A stretch of DNA of 64,000 nt from contig CM030944.1 of assembly GCA_018136815.1 (NCBI GenBank), forward strand, positions 744,456 through 808,455. Direction: 5' to 3'. Of this stretch, positions 42,159 to 52,094 are shown in pieces; position 1 is the stretch's first letter, and each line of letters starts with the position of its first letter. The notes beneath the pieces are model-generated. The model was not told where the DNA came from. It was given only the letters and a program-made list of their open reading frames with translations, and searched no databases. The position numbers were made by a program, and so were the translations under genes. Origin of the DNA: Isochrysis galbana (Eukaryota; Haptophyta; Isochrysidales; Isochrysidaceae).

Positions 42159-42821
42159 AACACTGATGCAGACAACGGGAACGGGCACCACTAGAGGCAA
42201 TGTGACATAGACGGGATCCCCACACCCAAACACGGCCGCAAGGACGTTACACGAGAGTGACCAGACCAAAAGGCCTGCTCCGACCCCACACTCCAAACCA
42301 GACCTCAGGTAGTGCACCGAGGTCGGACCCCGGAAACCAAAGAAAAAGGAAAGAAGGGGGGCAGGGGAGGAGGTGGAGGGAGGGGAGATAAGGGCGATGG
42401 TAATAGAGAGGGTGAGTCCTGTAGACAGTAGGTGTATAGCCCCGAATCTTCAGATGTTTTTTTTTAAGTTTGACTGTTGACTGTGTTTCACATGTAGGGT
42501 CCCGTTCCTTTGCCGCGCCGCGACAAATAAAAAATTTTAAAAAAATTATCTATCTAGATAGCTGTGGGCGGCAAAGCTAATATTAAGCTATTATTAGGTG
42601 CGCGGAGCCACTTACACGCACTCACACGCGCACATACGCACATACGCTCAGAGCTGAAGGCGCGCTGCGCGCGCGCAACACCGTGTTCAACACGGCGGAG
42701 TCCCGAGAGCTATCGGGGGGCGTTGGCTCCTGGGCGGTAACAGATACATAGTCTTTTTCCCTCTCCCCCTCTTCTCTGATCTCGCTTTCGCGCGCGAGCC
42801 CTAACGGTCGCTCCGTGCGTC
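42159..42821. other. element tail, MITE end and Eco1 upstream region
   Basis: 42330-42460 has a GA-rich stretch and a GAATCTTCAGATGTTT motif that recurs at 55600. The right end of the 15.7-kb MITE family (GTTTCACATGTAGG) lies at 42485-42498 without a left partner. 42650-42700 has a GCGCGCTGCGCGCGCGC run about 150 bp upstream of the Eco1 start. Confidence 0.45.
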
Positions 42822-43828
42822 ATGCCGCACCCGCTGATGGGCGGCCGTAAAAGCCTCGCCCTGCTCGGCGTGAAGAAGCGGAGGCCTGCCACCGCCAGCG
42901 GCAGCTCTGCCAGCCTTAAGAAGCCCGTAAGCAAGATGGAGCAGCTCTACCTCGACTTTGGGCAGAAGTCGTTCGGCAGGCAGATCCACTGCCAGCGGTG
43001 CGGAATGATGTACACAGAGGGAGAGCCCAACGACGAGGCGGCGCACAGGGCTCACCATGAGCGTGCCGTGCGTGGAGCAGTGATGAGGGAATGCGACAGC
43101 GAGCGAGTGGTGTGCTCTCGCTGCTTCCAAAGCCCGGCCTCGCTCTCGCACATCGCCTTTCTGCCACAGTCTATGAAGGAAAGCAACCCATCTCTGCCAC
43201 CGTACAGGTTTCACGCGACAAGGATGGCATTCGAATTGTCACAGTTAGAGCATCATCGGCTGAACAGCAACAGAAAAGAGTCCGTGAGGCCATGGACCTG
43301 ATGGCGGTAGACTTAGGGGATTTGGCGTTGCCACAAGATTTTTGTGCGTTCTTGGCCATAGGACCTGATGCTCGGCTGCATGGTTGTGCCATCGCGCATC
43401 CCATTCACGTTGCTTACCATGCTGAGTTTGCTGCGGCCTGCCAGACAGATGAATCGGGCTGCAGCACGGACCGAATTCGTCCTGCATCAGCAAAGAGCAA
43501 TACCCATGCAAAGCAATCCGCATCCTTACGCCGTGGTGAGAAGGCCTCCCCTGCTGCGTGTGGCATCTCGCATATTTGGGTGGCATCGCAATATCGAAGA
43601 CGGGGTGTGGGCATGTTGCTCCTCGAAGCGGTTCGACGCCATATGGCGAGCTCATTTGAGCTGGAGCGCAGGCAGATGGCATTTTGCCAGCCAACAGATG
43701 CCGGATGCGCCCTTGCATTGGCCTACATTGGTGAGGGCTTGCCATTGCTCGTGTACGATGGGTCAGAGTTCACAATGGACAATAGAGAAGCATCTTCCCA
43801 GCCGACTGACGGAAATTCTGTCAGATGA
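42822..43828 (+). CDS. Eco1/ESCO/CTF7 sister-chromatid cohesion acetyltransferase (two exons)
   Basis: Exon 1 is 42822-43109 (96 residues) and exon 2 is 43208-43828 (206 residues), joined across a 98-nt GT-AG intron. The total is 302 residues. Residues 40-82 are the ESCO zinc finger: QLYLDFGQKSFG, then C57-x2-C60 and H75-x3-H79. Splicing gives SERV-VSRDKDGIRIVTV, matching the family pattern at this point. The acetyltransferase has CGISHIWVASQYRRRGVG (acetyl-CoA-binding loop RRRGVG), then FCQPTDAGCALALAYIG and LPLLVYD. The enzyme acetylates the cohesin subunit SMC3 to lock cohesion in S phase and acts in the nucleus. The short basic N-terminus (KKRRPATASG) could hold a nuclear-localisation signal. 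A low-complexity insertion around residues 165-190 separates motifs that are closer in other members. Confidence 0.93.
43110..43207 (+). other. intron of the Eco1/ESCO gene
   Basis: The 98-nt intron begins GTGTGC and ends CCGTACAG. Its length (2 modulo 3) moves the frame exactly as needed, and the spliced protein matches the ESCO pattern across the junction. A donor 3 bp earlier (43107) is equally in frame and would drop one valine. Confidence 0.85.
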
Positions 43829-44369
43829 CCTGGTGAGAGGGCGCGTCTGACCATGCGAGATATTTACACACTGGGCGTGAGATTTGGAGCGACATCAAAA
43901 GTAAATGCTGGCAAAGAGAAGCTCTTTACTAGAAGAATAAAGAGATGAGAGAGTTACGTGTTACACTTACTGGTTGACATTATTTTGGTGAATTTTGGGT
44001 TTGTTTATCGGCTCCCCCTGTTGCGGGTAAAGGAGGCCCTTTGTACACTTACCCCTCTCGTACGCTCCCGGCTAGGTTTCCCCGCGCGACCCCTCTCTGT
44101 CGCCGCACCCTGGTTCCCTCCCCCCTCCCCCCCGCGCCGTCCCGTCTACGCAGAGGAGGGCGACGTCTGGCTTTTCGCTGCCTGGCGAGACGTGCGCGCG
44201 GAGGTGGCGCGCGGTGCGCAACGCCCTGGTGGAGCGCGCGCTGCGCGGCGAAGCGACCGAGCAGGTCGTTCGGTGGGTCGCGACCCACGGCGCGTGAAGC
44301 GCGCCAAGCGCGAGGCGTGAAGAGGGTGGCGGTGTGGCGGTGTGGTGGTGTGTGTTGGTGTTGGGTGTG
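43829..44369. other. intergenic; no gene recognised
   Basis: 3' flank of the Eco1 gene, then GC-rich DNA (44080-44330) with Arg/Ala-rich frames on both strands and no domain. 44320-44370 is GT-rich. Confidence 0.35.
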
Positions 44370-44709
44370 TCAGGCGGGTGCGGGGAGAGGGGGGGAGGGG
44401 AGGGCGTTGGCCGGTCGGGTCACACGGTTCCGTCTGGGCTTGAATATCAACATGGAGAGTATGAAGATGAGCCCCACGATGACGGCGATGACGGCGAATA
44501 TCGACAGAAGGCGACCAGGAGGAATATTTTGGTGATGCCCGCCTTGATGTGTTTGTTCGATCGGCCAACCGCTGAGTCCTCCTCACACTCGAGAAAGAGC
44601 GAGCGCACCGGGTGAGCCCACGGGATGGCCTGGAGATCGACGTCTTCTCCAAAGCGCACGTCGTCGGTGCTGACAAGGGGCGGGCCTTCGATGAGCGTGC
44701 TCTCGCCCT
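44370..44709 (-). pseudogene. 3' part of a membrane-protein gene split by a transposon
   Basis: Reading from 44709 down, the frame continues ESTLIEGPPLVSTDDVRFGE, AIPWAHPVRSLFLECEEDSA and KAGITKIFLLVAF. It then shifts by one base near 44507 into LSIFAVIAVIVGLIFILSML, a clear membrane helix, and ends at TGA 44372-44370 after a Pro-rich tail. Its first codons lie in the 8-bp target duplication. Frame and phase match the 5' part at 46336-46488 exactly. The shift in the helix looks like one lost C in TTCCTG, or an assembly error. The family is unknown. It is probably a single-pass membrane protein. Confidence 0.7.
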
Positions 44710-46335
44710 CCCAGTCCCAGATGGGACAATAGGCTTCTAATAGGTTCTATTAAGAGGTCAAGAGGCCTACCGGACCTGTTACCTGTTAATAGGTAACAGG
44801 ATAAAAAAAACCTTTCAATATTCTCGCCTCGCGCGTGGCTATAGGCCTATACTATAGGTACCGCTATCGTAGCCACGCCCAAATAAATCATCTCAGATCC
44901 CTTCCTCTCCCAAGTCGCGTTCCGCCAAAAGAGGACCAGGTGGTTTTTCAACATATCTGTTTTCTTTTTAGTTTCGAGTATGTGTTCAGTGCTTGGTGAG
45001 AGCCTTCACCACAGTCCAACTCCCTGTGCGCACTCACGAAATAGTTTCGTTACACGTCTTTAGAGGCGAGAGGCGAGCACCATGCCGATCTACCGTCCTC
45101 AGCTCAAAAGGGTAGAATGAAGAAGATGAAAACTCAGCACGCGTAGCTGGGGGTATAATAGTTAACGTAAAGTAGCCATATACGAGATGTTTCGTTTGCG
45201 CAGCACGTGTGATTGCTTGCAATCATTGTGCACGCCGTGCGTATGCACATCGACTTCCCCCCCGCGGGGCGCCGTGCGTGCGCATAGAAACTTTTTCGCG
45301 TGCAGCGCTCAGACACCGTCCTCGACCAAGACGTTGGCCCTGAGCGTTTTCGCACATAACGTTAATTGTGAGTTAATTACATGTGAAATTATCTCTCATT
45401 CTGAAGTTTGCTCAAGACAGAGGCATCGGTTGACCAGACCCCCGCACCAGAGCGCACCGCGTGCAGTTTCATAACGTTAAAGAAAAAATCAAAGCGCCAC
45501 ATTACAGAGGCAGGCCTGCGGCGCCAGGTCGAGCTCCTGCATCGACGGAGTCGAGCTCCACTCCTCGTCGGCCCTCTCGACCAGCTCGCGCAGCAGCTCG
45601 CGCAGGTCGTCCGCGCACTAGCCAGTAGGAGCCTTCTCACTCTGGTAGGCCGATGAGAGGGGGGACCCCCCCCCCCCGGGGGCGGGAGAGAGAGAGACCA
45701 GATCAGCCGTTTACGTTAATGTTCTCGTCATATACGGTAATAATCAACCGGTCACATGGGGGTGCCCCGGGGGTTCCGCCCGTCCTCCGCGCCCAGAGTT
45801 CCCCCGCGAAAAGAGTGAACGCACGGCGTGCACCTTCCTGGAAGTTGATATGCGCACGCACGGCGCCCCCGCGGGGGGGGGGCGCCGGTGCACATCGCGC
45901 CGTGCCCACGCACGGCGTGCACATGTGATTGCAAGTCATCCGCACGCACGGCGTATCCGCGGGGGGACCGATGCACATCGCGCCGTGCCCATGCACGGCG
46001 TGCACCGATGTGATTAGCGAAGAAGCTTTGACGGCGTCTTATAATTTTAACAATATCTAATGTTAAACAACTATAATACAACTGTGGACATTTGATCGCT
46101 CAATTCGACTGATGTCCCACTATTGACGGAACGACACCTCCTAGTTAGTAACTAAGCTCAGAAGTAAGAAGCCAATCATATTCATGTTATAAATCACATA
46201 CTGATACATCTATACTATGAGTAAAATGAGTTTTATTTTGACCTGTTACGGACCTATTGCGACCTGTTAACATATCCTGTTAATAGGAAGAGGCCCCCGA
46301 AACCTGTTGACCTTGTACCTGTTGTCCCATCCGGG
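44710..46335. mobile_element. hAT-type insertion in a host gene, carrying a nested element
   Basis: The left end CCCAGTCCCAGATGGGACAA and the reverse complement of the right end CCCGGATGGGACAACAGG share the inverted core GATGGGACAA. Identical 8-bp duplications CTCGCCCT lie at 44702-44709 and 46336-46343. Removing 44710-46335 plus one duplication copy joins two coding pieces in phase. About 400 bp belong to this outer element, with repeated CCTGTTAATAGG motifs. The rest (44919-46142) is a second element inserted into it. The left end has an extra ~6 bp relative to the right. Confidence 0.8.
44919..46142. mobile_element. inverted, internally deleted copy of the 33.3-36.1 kb foldback-like element
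   Basis: 44919-44975 is the reverse complement of 36022-36081. 45150-45300 matches the reverse complement of 35590-35720, and 45630-46142 that of 33311-33960. Both element termini are present (AAGTCGCGTTCCG at left, CGGAACGACACCT at right). The Ser-Pro open frame is replaced by about 300 bp of unrelated sequence (45300-45620). Confidence 0.8.
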
Positions 46336-46488
46336 CTCGCCCTTGGAGCCCGGCTCGGAGAAGAGTGTCATCTTGCACCCCGCGCGCACGGCTGCACGCT
46401 GGGGGTCGCGTATGTCGACGTCATAGTTGCCGGTTGCGAAGCTGTGGGTGTCGATGCGCCCAGCGATGTTGCCCATGGCCCATGTCAT
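46336..46488 (-). pseudogene. 5' part of the transposon-split gene
   Basis: 51 codons from ATG 46488 to the insertion point, reading MTWAMGNIAGRIDTHSFATG and ending in EPGSKGE. An in-frame TGA lies 27 bp upstream of the ATG, so this is either the true start or an exon edge. The last codons AAG GGC GAG include the target duplication and continue in phase into 44701-44370. The gene reads towards lower coordinates, away from the neighbouring plus-strand syntaxin gene. Confidence 0.65.
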
Positions 46489-46499
46489 TGACGGGTAGC

Positions 46500-46888
46500 T
46501 TGTAGCTTGTCACATCGCGGCTCTCTTTCCCCTCTCTCTTTCTTTCATGGTGCTGTGGAGGCTGTGGGCGGCGCGGCCGGGCGGTGGATCGCGCCCGGCG
46601 GTGTGCTGGGGTCGTGTGGGGAGGCTCCGCACGGGTGCACTATACTACTCTACGTCTACCGGGCTGGCGGCACCTTTCTAAGCAGAGAGAAATAGAAGAG
46701 ATTTGAAGATTAGATGTACTACTAAATAAAGTAACGTATTCCTGCAGAGTAGAAGATTTGAAGATTAGAGAGAAGGAGGGGGAGGGGGAGAGGCGGGCGC
46801 GGCGCGGAGGCAGCGCCAAGCGCGAGGGACGGAGGGAGAGGAGAGGGAGAGGAAGAGAGAGAGCGCGCGCCCGGCCTATAGCAGGAGC
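46500..46888 (+). promoter_or_regulatory. intergenic region with GA-rich tract before the syntaxin gene
   Basis: 46710-46768 holds a duplicated AGATTTGAAGATTAGA motif. 46765-46870 is a GA-rich tract on the coding strand that ends about 20 bp before ATG 46889. The host gene broken at 46.3 kb would start about 400 bp away on the other strand, so this may be a shared promoter region. Confidence 0.4.
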
Positions 46889-48044
46889 ATGCCACACGCG
46901 GAAGACCGGACTGCAGAATTCTTTGCCGTTGCCGACGCGCGCTGCCAGCTGCGCGGCCGGCCGCCGTGCTCAAGGCCCAAGCCGCAGAGGACGAACTTTG
47001 GCGCTGCCAGCTCGCGTGTCGGGCAGGCTATCCACGAGCTTGACGGGCGTGTGGCGCGCCTGGCGAAGCTCGCGGGCAAGACCAGCCTCTTTGATGACCC
47101 TGCAGTCGAGATTGCCGAGATCTCCGCGCTCGTGAAGAGCCAGCTCGGCGCCATTGGGCAGAACATTGAAAGTCTCGCGCGAAGCGGTCGTCCAGGCGGC
47201 ACACAGTTTGGGATGCACATGGAGGCTGTCCTGAATTACTTGAAGGGTGGACTGCAGCGAGGAACAGAGGCTTTCCAGGTAGCATTGCAGCAGCGAGAGG
47301 CCATTCTGTGCGCCAAAGAGGCGCGTGCAGGCAAGCTCTCAAGCCTGGCTGCTGCTCCAGCAACACCGGTCAACCGCGGGCCGACCCGAGGAGCACCAAA
47401 CAGCTGCTGTATGAGTGGATCGTTGACCAGCGCTAGCGGCATGGCGACGCCGACTGCAGGCGGCAGTTTGCTCCACCGCCGAAGGCCACACCCTGCCTTC
47501 ACCACCCCGCAGGCTGCCGCCATCAATGGTGACAGTGGAACTGCAGGTTGTGGCCACTATCCCTCACCGCCTGGCTCAGCTATCGCCATCGACATGGGGG
47601 CGTATACACCTAGTGCCGGACAGCAGCAGCAAACTTTCTGGACTCCACGCTCCCGGAAGCACCGGCAGGAGGAGATGAACCAGATGCAGTCAACGCTGGC
47701 TGAATTGGGAAATATGTTCCAAAAGTTCACGGCGCTGGTCGCGGAGCAGGTGCGAAGCATGCTTGATAGCGATTCTTTGTGCCCACACCCGCTAACGTGC
47801 AGCGCCGCACATGGTGCGGTTGTTCATGCATACTCAACTTTTCCGGTTCCATCCTTGTTTGCTACAGGGTGAGCGGATCGAGCGGATCGATCTTGACACG
47901 GAGGCCTCCGTCGCCAACGTGGAGAGTGCCCACGTGCAAATACAAAAGTACGCGAAATATGTCAGTGCTAATCGTGGACTCATCATCAAAGTCTTTGCTG
48001 TTTTGTTCTTTCTCATCGTCCTATTTGGCACCGTCATGCGGTAA
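46889..48044 (+). CDS. syntaxin-5/Sed5-type Qa-SNARE (two exons)
   Basis: Exon 1 is 46889-47749 (287 residues) and exon 2 is 47868-48044 (58 residues), joined across a 118-nt GT-AG intron. The total is 345 residues. The N-terminus EDRTAEFF matches the Sed5/syntaxin-5 peptide that binds the SM protein Sly1. The Habc-type region follows with SRVGQAIHELDGRVARLAKL and KTSLFDDPAVEIAEI, both Sed5-like. A Ser/Pro/Ala linker (about 150-255) leads to the SNARE motif NQMQSTLAELGNMFQKFTAL. The zero-layer glutamine Q287 is the last residue of exon 1. Exon 2 continues ERIERIDLDTEASVANVESA and ends in a membrane anchor (about 325-342). The protein acts in ER-Golgi and intra-Golgi vesicle fusion. Confidence 0.95.
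47750..47867 (+). other. intron of the syntaxin-5 gene
   Basis: 118 nt, starting GTGCGAAG and ending TTTGCTACAG. It falls exactly at the codon boundary after the zero-layer Gln. Retaining it would replace the second half of the SNARE motif and the membrane anchor with an unrelated tail of 40 residues. Confidence 0.92.
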
Positions 48045-48528
48045 GCAGCTGCTGATAGCATCATCTCATTCACTCACCGGTCAAATTTACTCCGCCGGTA
48101 CTCAATCATACCGGTGGCATCTCTCTAGGCTGCTAGTGGCCTTACATTGCCAAAGGTTTAGGGTTCTTTGTCTGGGGTTTGTGGCATGCATCATGTTTGG
48201 TGTCCTCTTTGGCAACGCCCGCATTGCGTAATCATGCTTCTGGGCCACTAAGTTTATACTCTATTACGATGGGAAACAAACACGCCGCCGCATCCCTCTC
48301 CTCCTGCCCCTGTAGGGCGGTCAATCAGGGCTTTTTAAGGTAGTACTAATAGCTTGGGGGGGGGTCGACATTTTTGACCGTGGGGGCGGATTTGGAGTCG
48401 GTTGAGTGCCCTTGCCCTTGAGCCCATACCCACAAATTACCAATCAAGTACTCACCACTCACCATATGCAAAATTCTGCACCTGCCACCTCTCCGCTCAA
48501 GTGACTTCGAGAGTGCAGTAGAGGAGCA
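48045..48528. other. 3' flank of syntaxin gene; element end
   Basis: TAGGGCGGTCAATCAGGG at about 48314 is one of five scattered copies of a TAGGGCGGTC-type end. Nothing coding is seen. Confidence 0.35.
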
Positions 48529-48915
48529 GCGAGAGGGAGAGGGGGGAGAGGGAGAGAGGGAGAGGGGGGAGAGCAGAGAGATGAAGAGGGGCAAGAGGGA
48601 GAGAAAGACGAAGAGGGAGAGCCGCAGGGAGAGGAAGCGGGAGCGGAAGGGGGAGCGGGAGCGGGAGGGGGAGAGGGAGAGGGGGAGAGGGGGGCAGGGA
48701 AGAGAAAGACGAAGAGGGAGAGCCGCAGGGAGAGGAAGCGGGAGCGGAAGGGGGAGCGGGAGCGGGAGGGGGAGAGGGAGAGGGGGAGGGGGGCAGGGAA
48801 GAGAAAGACGAAGAGGGAGAGCCGCAGGGAGAGGAAGCGGGAGCGGAAGGGGGAGCGGGAGCGGGAGGGGGAGAGGGAGAGGGGGAGGGGGAGGGGGAGG
48901 GGGAGGGAGCGGACG
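48529..48915 (+). repeat. GA-rich minisatellite, three units of about 100 bp
   Basis: A unit starting GACGAAGAGGGAGAGCCGCA followed by GGGAGCGG-type runs begins at about 48607, 48708 and 48808. Flanking GA-rich DNA extends from 48529. Open frames on both strands (for example Ser/Pro/Leu on minus) follow from composition and period, not from a gene. Confidence 0.9.
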
Positions 48916-49095
48916 GCAGACGGAGACATGGGTGTTGTGGACTGTGAGGTAGTTGTGGTGAGTCTGTGTGAGGTTGTGGTTGTGGATTTGTAACATGAGA
49001 GGCATGATGCATGGGTGAGAGGAGCGGGAGGGGCGACCGGAGGCAGCACGGGAAGGGAGCACGCGGGCCGGCACCGGCGAACCGTGAGCTGGCAT

Positions 49096-49330
49096 GACGA
49101 GGGAAGACAAACCGGGAGACAGAAGGGCACCGCTTCCCACGCAATTTCCACGTAACTCTCGACGACGGAGAGAACTTCAATCTGGACTACGCGGTCCGTT
49201 CTTCGGTCGAGTGCGTTACCCCAGAGGGAGAAATAGCCATCCACGGCGTGTTGTATTGTTGTATTCAGGCCTCCTGGCATGAATATTTCGGCATGGGTAC
49301 GTGCCTTCGTCGTTGTCCATTTCACATGCC
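49096..49330 (+). pseudogene. possible coding fragment of unknown type
   Basis: After an in-frame TGA, the plus strand reads HRFPRNFHVTLDDGENFNLD and then YAVRSSVECVTPEGEIAIHG, with coding-like balance. It continues open without a start codon into GC-rich sequence that looks non-coding. It could be a lone exon or a captured fragment. No family recognised. Confidence 0.25.
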
Positions 49331-49627
49331 CGTCATTTGCCCTCCCCGTTCTCCCGATGAGCCCGTTCCGGGCTCCCCGGATGAACCGTGCGCCGCGCTA
49401 GCCGCCGGTGCGCCTCCGCGACTCGTTTCCAAAGAGGAAACGAGCTTCGCTACGACAGCGCACGACCGTCCCGGCCGCCCCACTGGGCGCGCGGGGGAGG
49501 GGGAGGGCGGCGGGCTTGTTGCCGGGCGGGGGGCGGGGGGCTGGGAACCAGCGCGGCCGGGCTTCTTATGGTTCGCAAATAGTTTTACGATTTTCCAAAT
49601 AGCAAATAGGCTGTCGTTCTTGACTGC

Positions 49628-49765
49628 TCAGCCCCTGCCAAAGGGCAGCAAGGGCTGAGGAGGACTGAGGATGGTTGTGTAGGCGCCCACCTAGGGGGTG
49701 TCTGCGATGGAAAGAGGGGGGCGCGAGGCCCCCATTGGCCTCCTACATATAAAAGTAGTTGCACC
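49628..49765 (+). promoter_or_regulatory. TATA-bearing promoter-type module, solitary copy
   Basis: This resembles 53400-53530: a CAGCCCCTGCC hairpin block, then GGGGGTGTCTGCGATGG, GGGGGGCGCGAGGCCCCCAT and ATATAAAAGTAG, a good TATA box. No recognisable gene follows; the next gene (50378-51283) reads on the opposite strand. Confidence 0.5.
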
Positions 49766-50377
49766 TTTGTTCGTAAAGAACCATCCGCACTACACAGCCC
49801 CTACCGCCGATGCACAGCCAACCACAAGGGGGCAATCAGGCACAGTTGACCGTTGCATGATCACGCGCTGGAGGGCGGCCACTTGGTTAGGGATTGGCAT
49901 GCTGTTGGGCCGTCTGGGCGGTAAGAAGCCGTGAGGGGCCGCGGTGAGGCAACTGGTAGCAGAGTGTCGTAAAGATGGCCGTGTCATAAGAGTGCCGCGC
50001 GTTTCGCCCGCCTTACCCACAACACTGCAATCGTTCCGAGTTCATATGTCCCCTAGGTAGGGCTCCAATCTTCCAAATCAATCCTTCCCTACCTGCCCCT
50101 CGTCCCTCGCTTCCAAGAATCTGCCGCCCCACACACAAACACACTTGACAGGTGATGGTGTTCGTAAGACTGTCCTCTGCCCCCCCCCCCCTGCGCCTTC
50201 CTCACGGGCGCTAGCTTGCGCGCACCAAGTGCTCGTCGTGAATGGTCTACGGATCCTTTGTAACACATGAGAGCTGAAAAATACTCAGGTGAAGCTACAA
50301 CTTCAGACCTCATCGCGCCGTTCCGATCATTGGAGCTGAATTGAGCTCCCGCGGCTATACGCCGGGATTGGACAAAT
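49766..50377. other. no gene recognised; 3' flank of the SDR gene
   Basis: Mixed composition. A C run lies at 50181-50191. Nothing coding is seen. Confidence 0.4.
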
Positions 50378-51283
50378 TCAACTGTCACTCGTAGCGGCGC
50401 CCACATGGAATGTCGCTGTGGTACCTCCATCAACCACAAGCATCGCGCCATTCACATGTGAGGCGGCGTCAGAGGCTAAGAACACTACAGGCCCGACGAC
50501 TTCTCTGGGATCGCCCCATCGTCCAGCTGGATTACGGGATGAGATTAGAGCAAGCATTTTGGGATCCTGTGATCGCGCGCGTGTCATCTCGGTGTGGAAA
50601 AAGCCCGGGCAAATTGCATTGACAGTGACTCCGTCAACAGCCAATTCAGACGCCATGGAGCGTGTTAGCCCGGCGATTGCGTGCTTTGAAGTGCAGTATG
50701 CCGTTGCACGCGAAGTCCCATGCTCAGACATGATCGAACCGATGTTGATGATGCGACCCCAGCCTCGCTCACGCATTGCCTTGGAGCACTCGCGACTGAG
50801 AACAAACGGAGCAATCACATTGCACTGCATAACCACATTGAAGTCCTCCGTGCCAAGTTCTGACACCTCGGCACGATGCACCATGCCGGCATTATTCACG
50901 AGGATATCTGGCGAGCGCCCAGTCGCCTCGATCAGCCGAGGCAGAGCGCCAGCCACCTGAGCGTCGTCGAGCGTGTCGAAGGGCAGCACTGTGCATTCGG
51001 CCGCAGGATGCCGTGCCTTGATGGCGTCGCGGGCTTGGAGCAGTGTCTTCTCCTCGCGTCCGGAGAGCACGACGTGCGCGCCGCACTCGGCCAACCCGCA
51101 CGCCATCTCTAGCCCCAGCCCCCGCGAGGCACCGGTGACCCAAGCGAGCCGGCCGTCGAGGCGGAAGAGCTGCTCAGTTGCACTCCGCTCTGCCGGCAGC
51201 GGCGCATGCTTGGCAGAAGCGATGGAGCTGATTGCGCCGATCGCACCGCCGCCCAGCACCAAAGCGCGACGGAGCATCCTCAT
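50378..51283 (-). CDS. classical short-chain dehydrogenase/reductase (FabG/gluconate-5-dehydrogenase-like)
   Basis: 301 residues from ATG 51283, intronless. The Rossmann fold has the NAD(P)-binding TGASRGLG at 50-57 and NNAG at 130-133. The catalytic set is N155, S183 (NIGSIMSEHG), Y196 and K200 (YCTSK). PGFFHTEM follows at 226-233 and the VDGGTTA end is typical. The Arg after Ser-Gly at about 75 (SGREE) favours NADPH over NADH. Residues 1-40 add a basic, weakly hydrophobic leader (MRMLRRALVLGGGAIGAISS) that could target mitochondrion, plastid or membrane. The substrate is undetermined: 3-oxoacyl-ACP reductase and sugar-acid dehydrogenase are both possible. The start codon directly abuts a long pyrimidine/purine tract. 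Confidence 0.9.
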   Translation of the reverse strand: MRMLRRALVLGGGAIGAISSIASAKHAPLPAERSATEQLFRLDGRLAWVTGASRGLGLEMACGLAECGAHVVLSGREEKTLLQARDAIKARHPAAECTVLPFDTLDDAQVAGALPRLIEATGRSPDILVNNAGMVHRAEVSELGTEDFNVVMQCNVIAPFVLSRECSKAMRERGWGRIINIGSIMSEHGTSRATAYCTSKHAIAGLTRSMASELAVDGVTVNAICPGFFHTEMTRARSQDPKMLALISSRNPAGRWGDPREVVGPVVFLASDAASHVNGAMLVVDGGTTATFHVGAATSDS

Positions 51284-51287
51284 TTCC

Positions 51288-51566
51288 TCTTTCCTTCACT
51301 CCTCTCCCTCTCTCTCCCTCTCCCTCTCTCCCTCCCTCCTCCCCTCTCTCTCCCTCTCGTTCTCTCCCTCCCTCCCTCTCCCTCTTTTTCTCTTTCTTCT
51401 GTTGCTTCCGTCCTCTCTTCTCTCTCTCCTCCTCCTCTTTCTCTCTCTCTCTCCCACTCTGCCCCCTTGTGTCTCTTTCTCTGTTCCTTCACTGTCTCTG
51501 CCTGTCTCTGCCTTCCCCCCCTTCTCCCCCCCCTCTGTTTCTCTTCCTCTCTCTCTCCCTCTTCTC

Positions 51567-51597
<31 letters not shown>

Positions 51598-51670
51598 CTC
51601 CGATCTTACCTCTCCGTCCATCTGTCCCCTCCTTCCATTTTCTATTCTGCCCTTCTCTCTCTTTCTCTCT
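51288..51670. repeat. CT/GA microsatellite with a 22-base C run
   Basis: Almost pure CT on the plus strand, GA on the strand encoding the SDR gene, with a long C run at about 51571-51592. It lies 5 bp upstream of the start codon at 51283. Frames reading (SL)n or (RE)n through it are artefacts. Confidence 0.95.
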
Positions 51671-52027
51671 TCCCCTTCCACCCGTCCCCGCGAAAACAAA
51701 ATCCCGCACGCGGGCAGTCGGGCCCAGGGCCAGGGCCTGCCAGAGGAGCGAGAGCCCTAGACCTACTTTAGTAAAGTAAAGTTACACCCGAGTTGCAGGG
51801 GTGCCGGCCGAAAAAGAAACCTGTGAGAGCAAGGCTTGAAGTTTGTTGGCGTGGGCGTGGCACGGCGTGACCAAGGATTCGAAGACAAACAACTCGGTCT
51901 CCTGGTTATGGTTTGAAGTTTGAAGTTTGGTGGTGACACCGAGTTTAGACTTTTTTGAGAGGCGGAGCGCATGCAGCATGCAGCATGCATTGACATTGAC
52001 TCTAGGGCGGTCATACACACGAAAAAA
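51671..52027. other. no gene recognised; element end
   Basis: A TAGGGCGGTCA end lies at about 52003, followed by AAAAAAACCTTTTAATATTC, which recurs in similar form at 44803-44825 in the outer hAT-type element. This is probably the boundary of a small element preceding the leader-type repeat. Confidence 0.35.
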
Positions 52028-52094
52028 ACCTTTTAATATTCTCGCCGCGCGTGCGACTATGCAGGTCTACTTCGCAGCCGCGCCCGCGTCCCTT

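Noticed and set aside
51280..51771. Overlapping Ser/Leu/Pro and Arg/Glu frames
   Set aside because: Products of a CT/GA tract upstream of the SDR gene.
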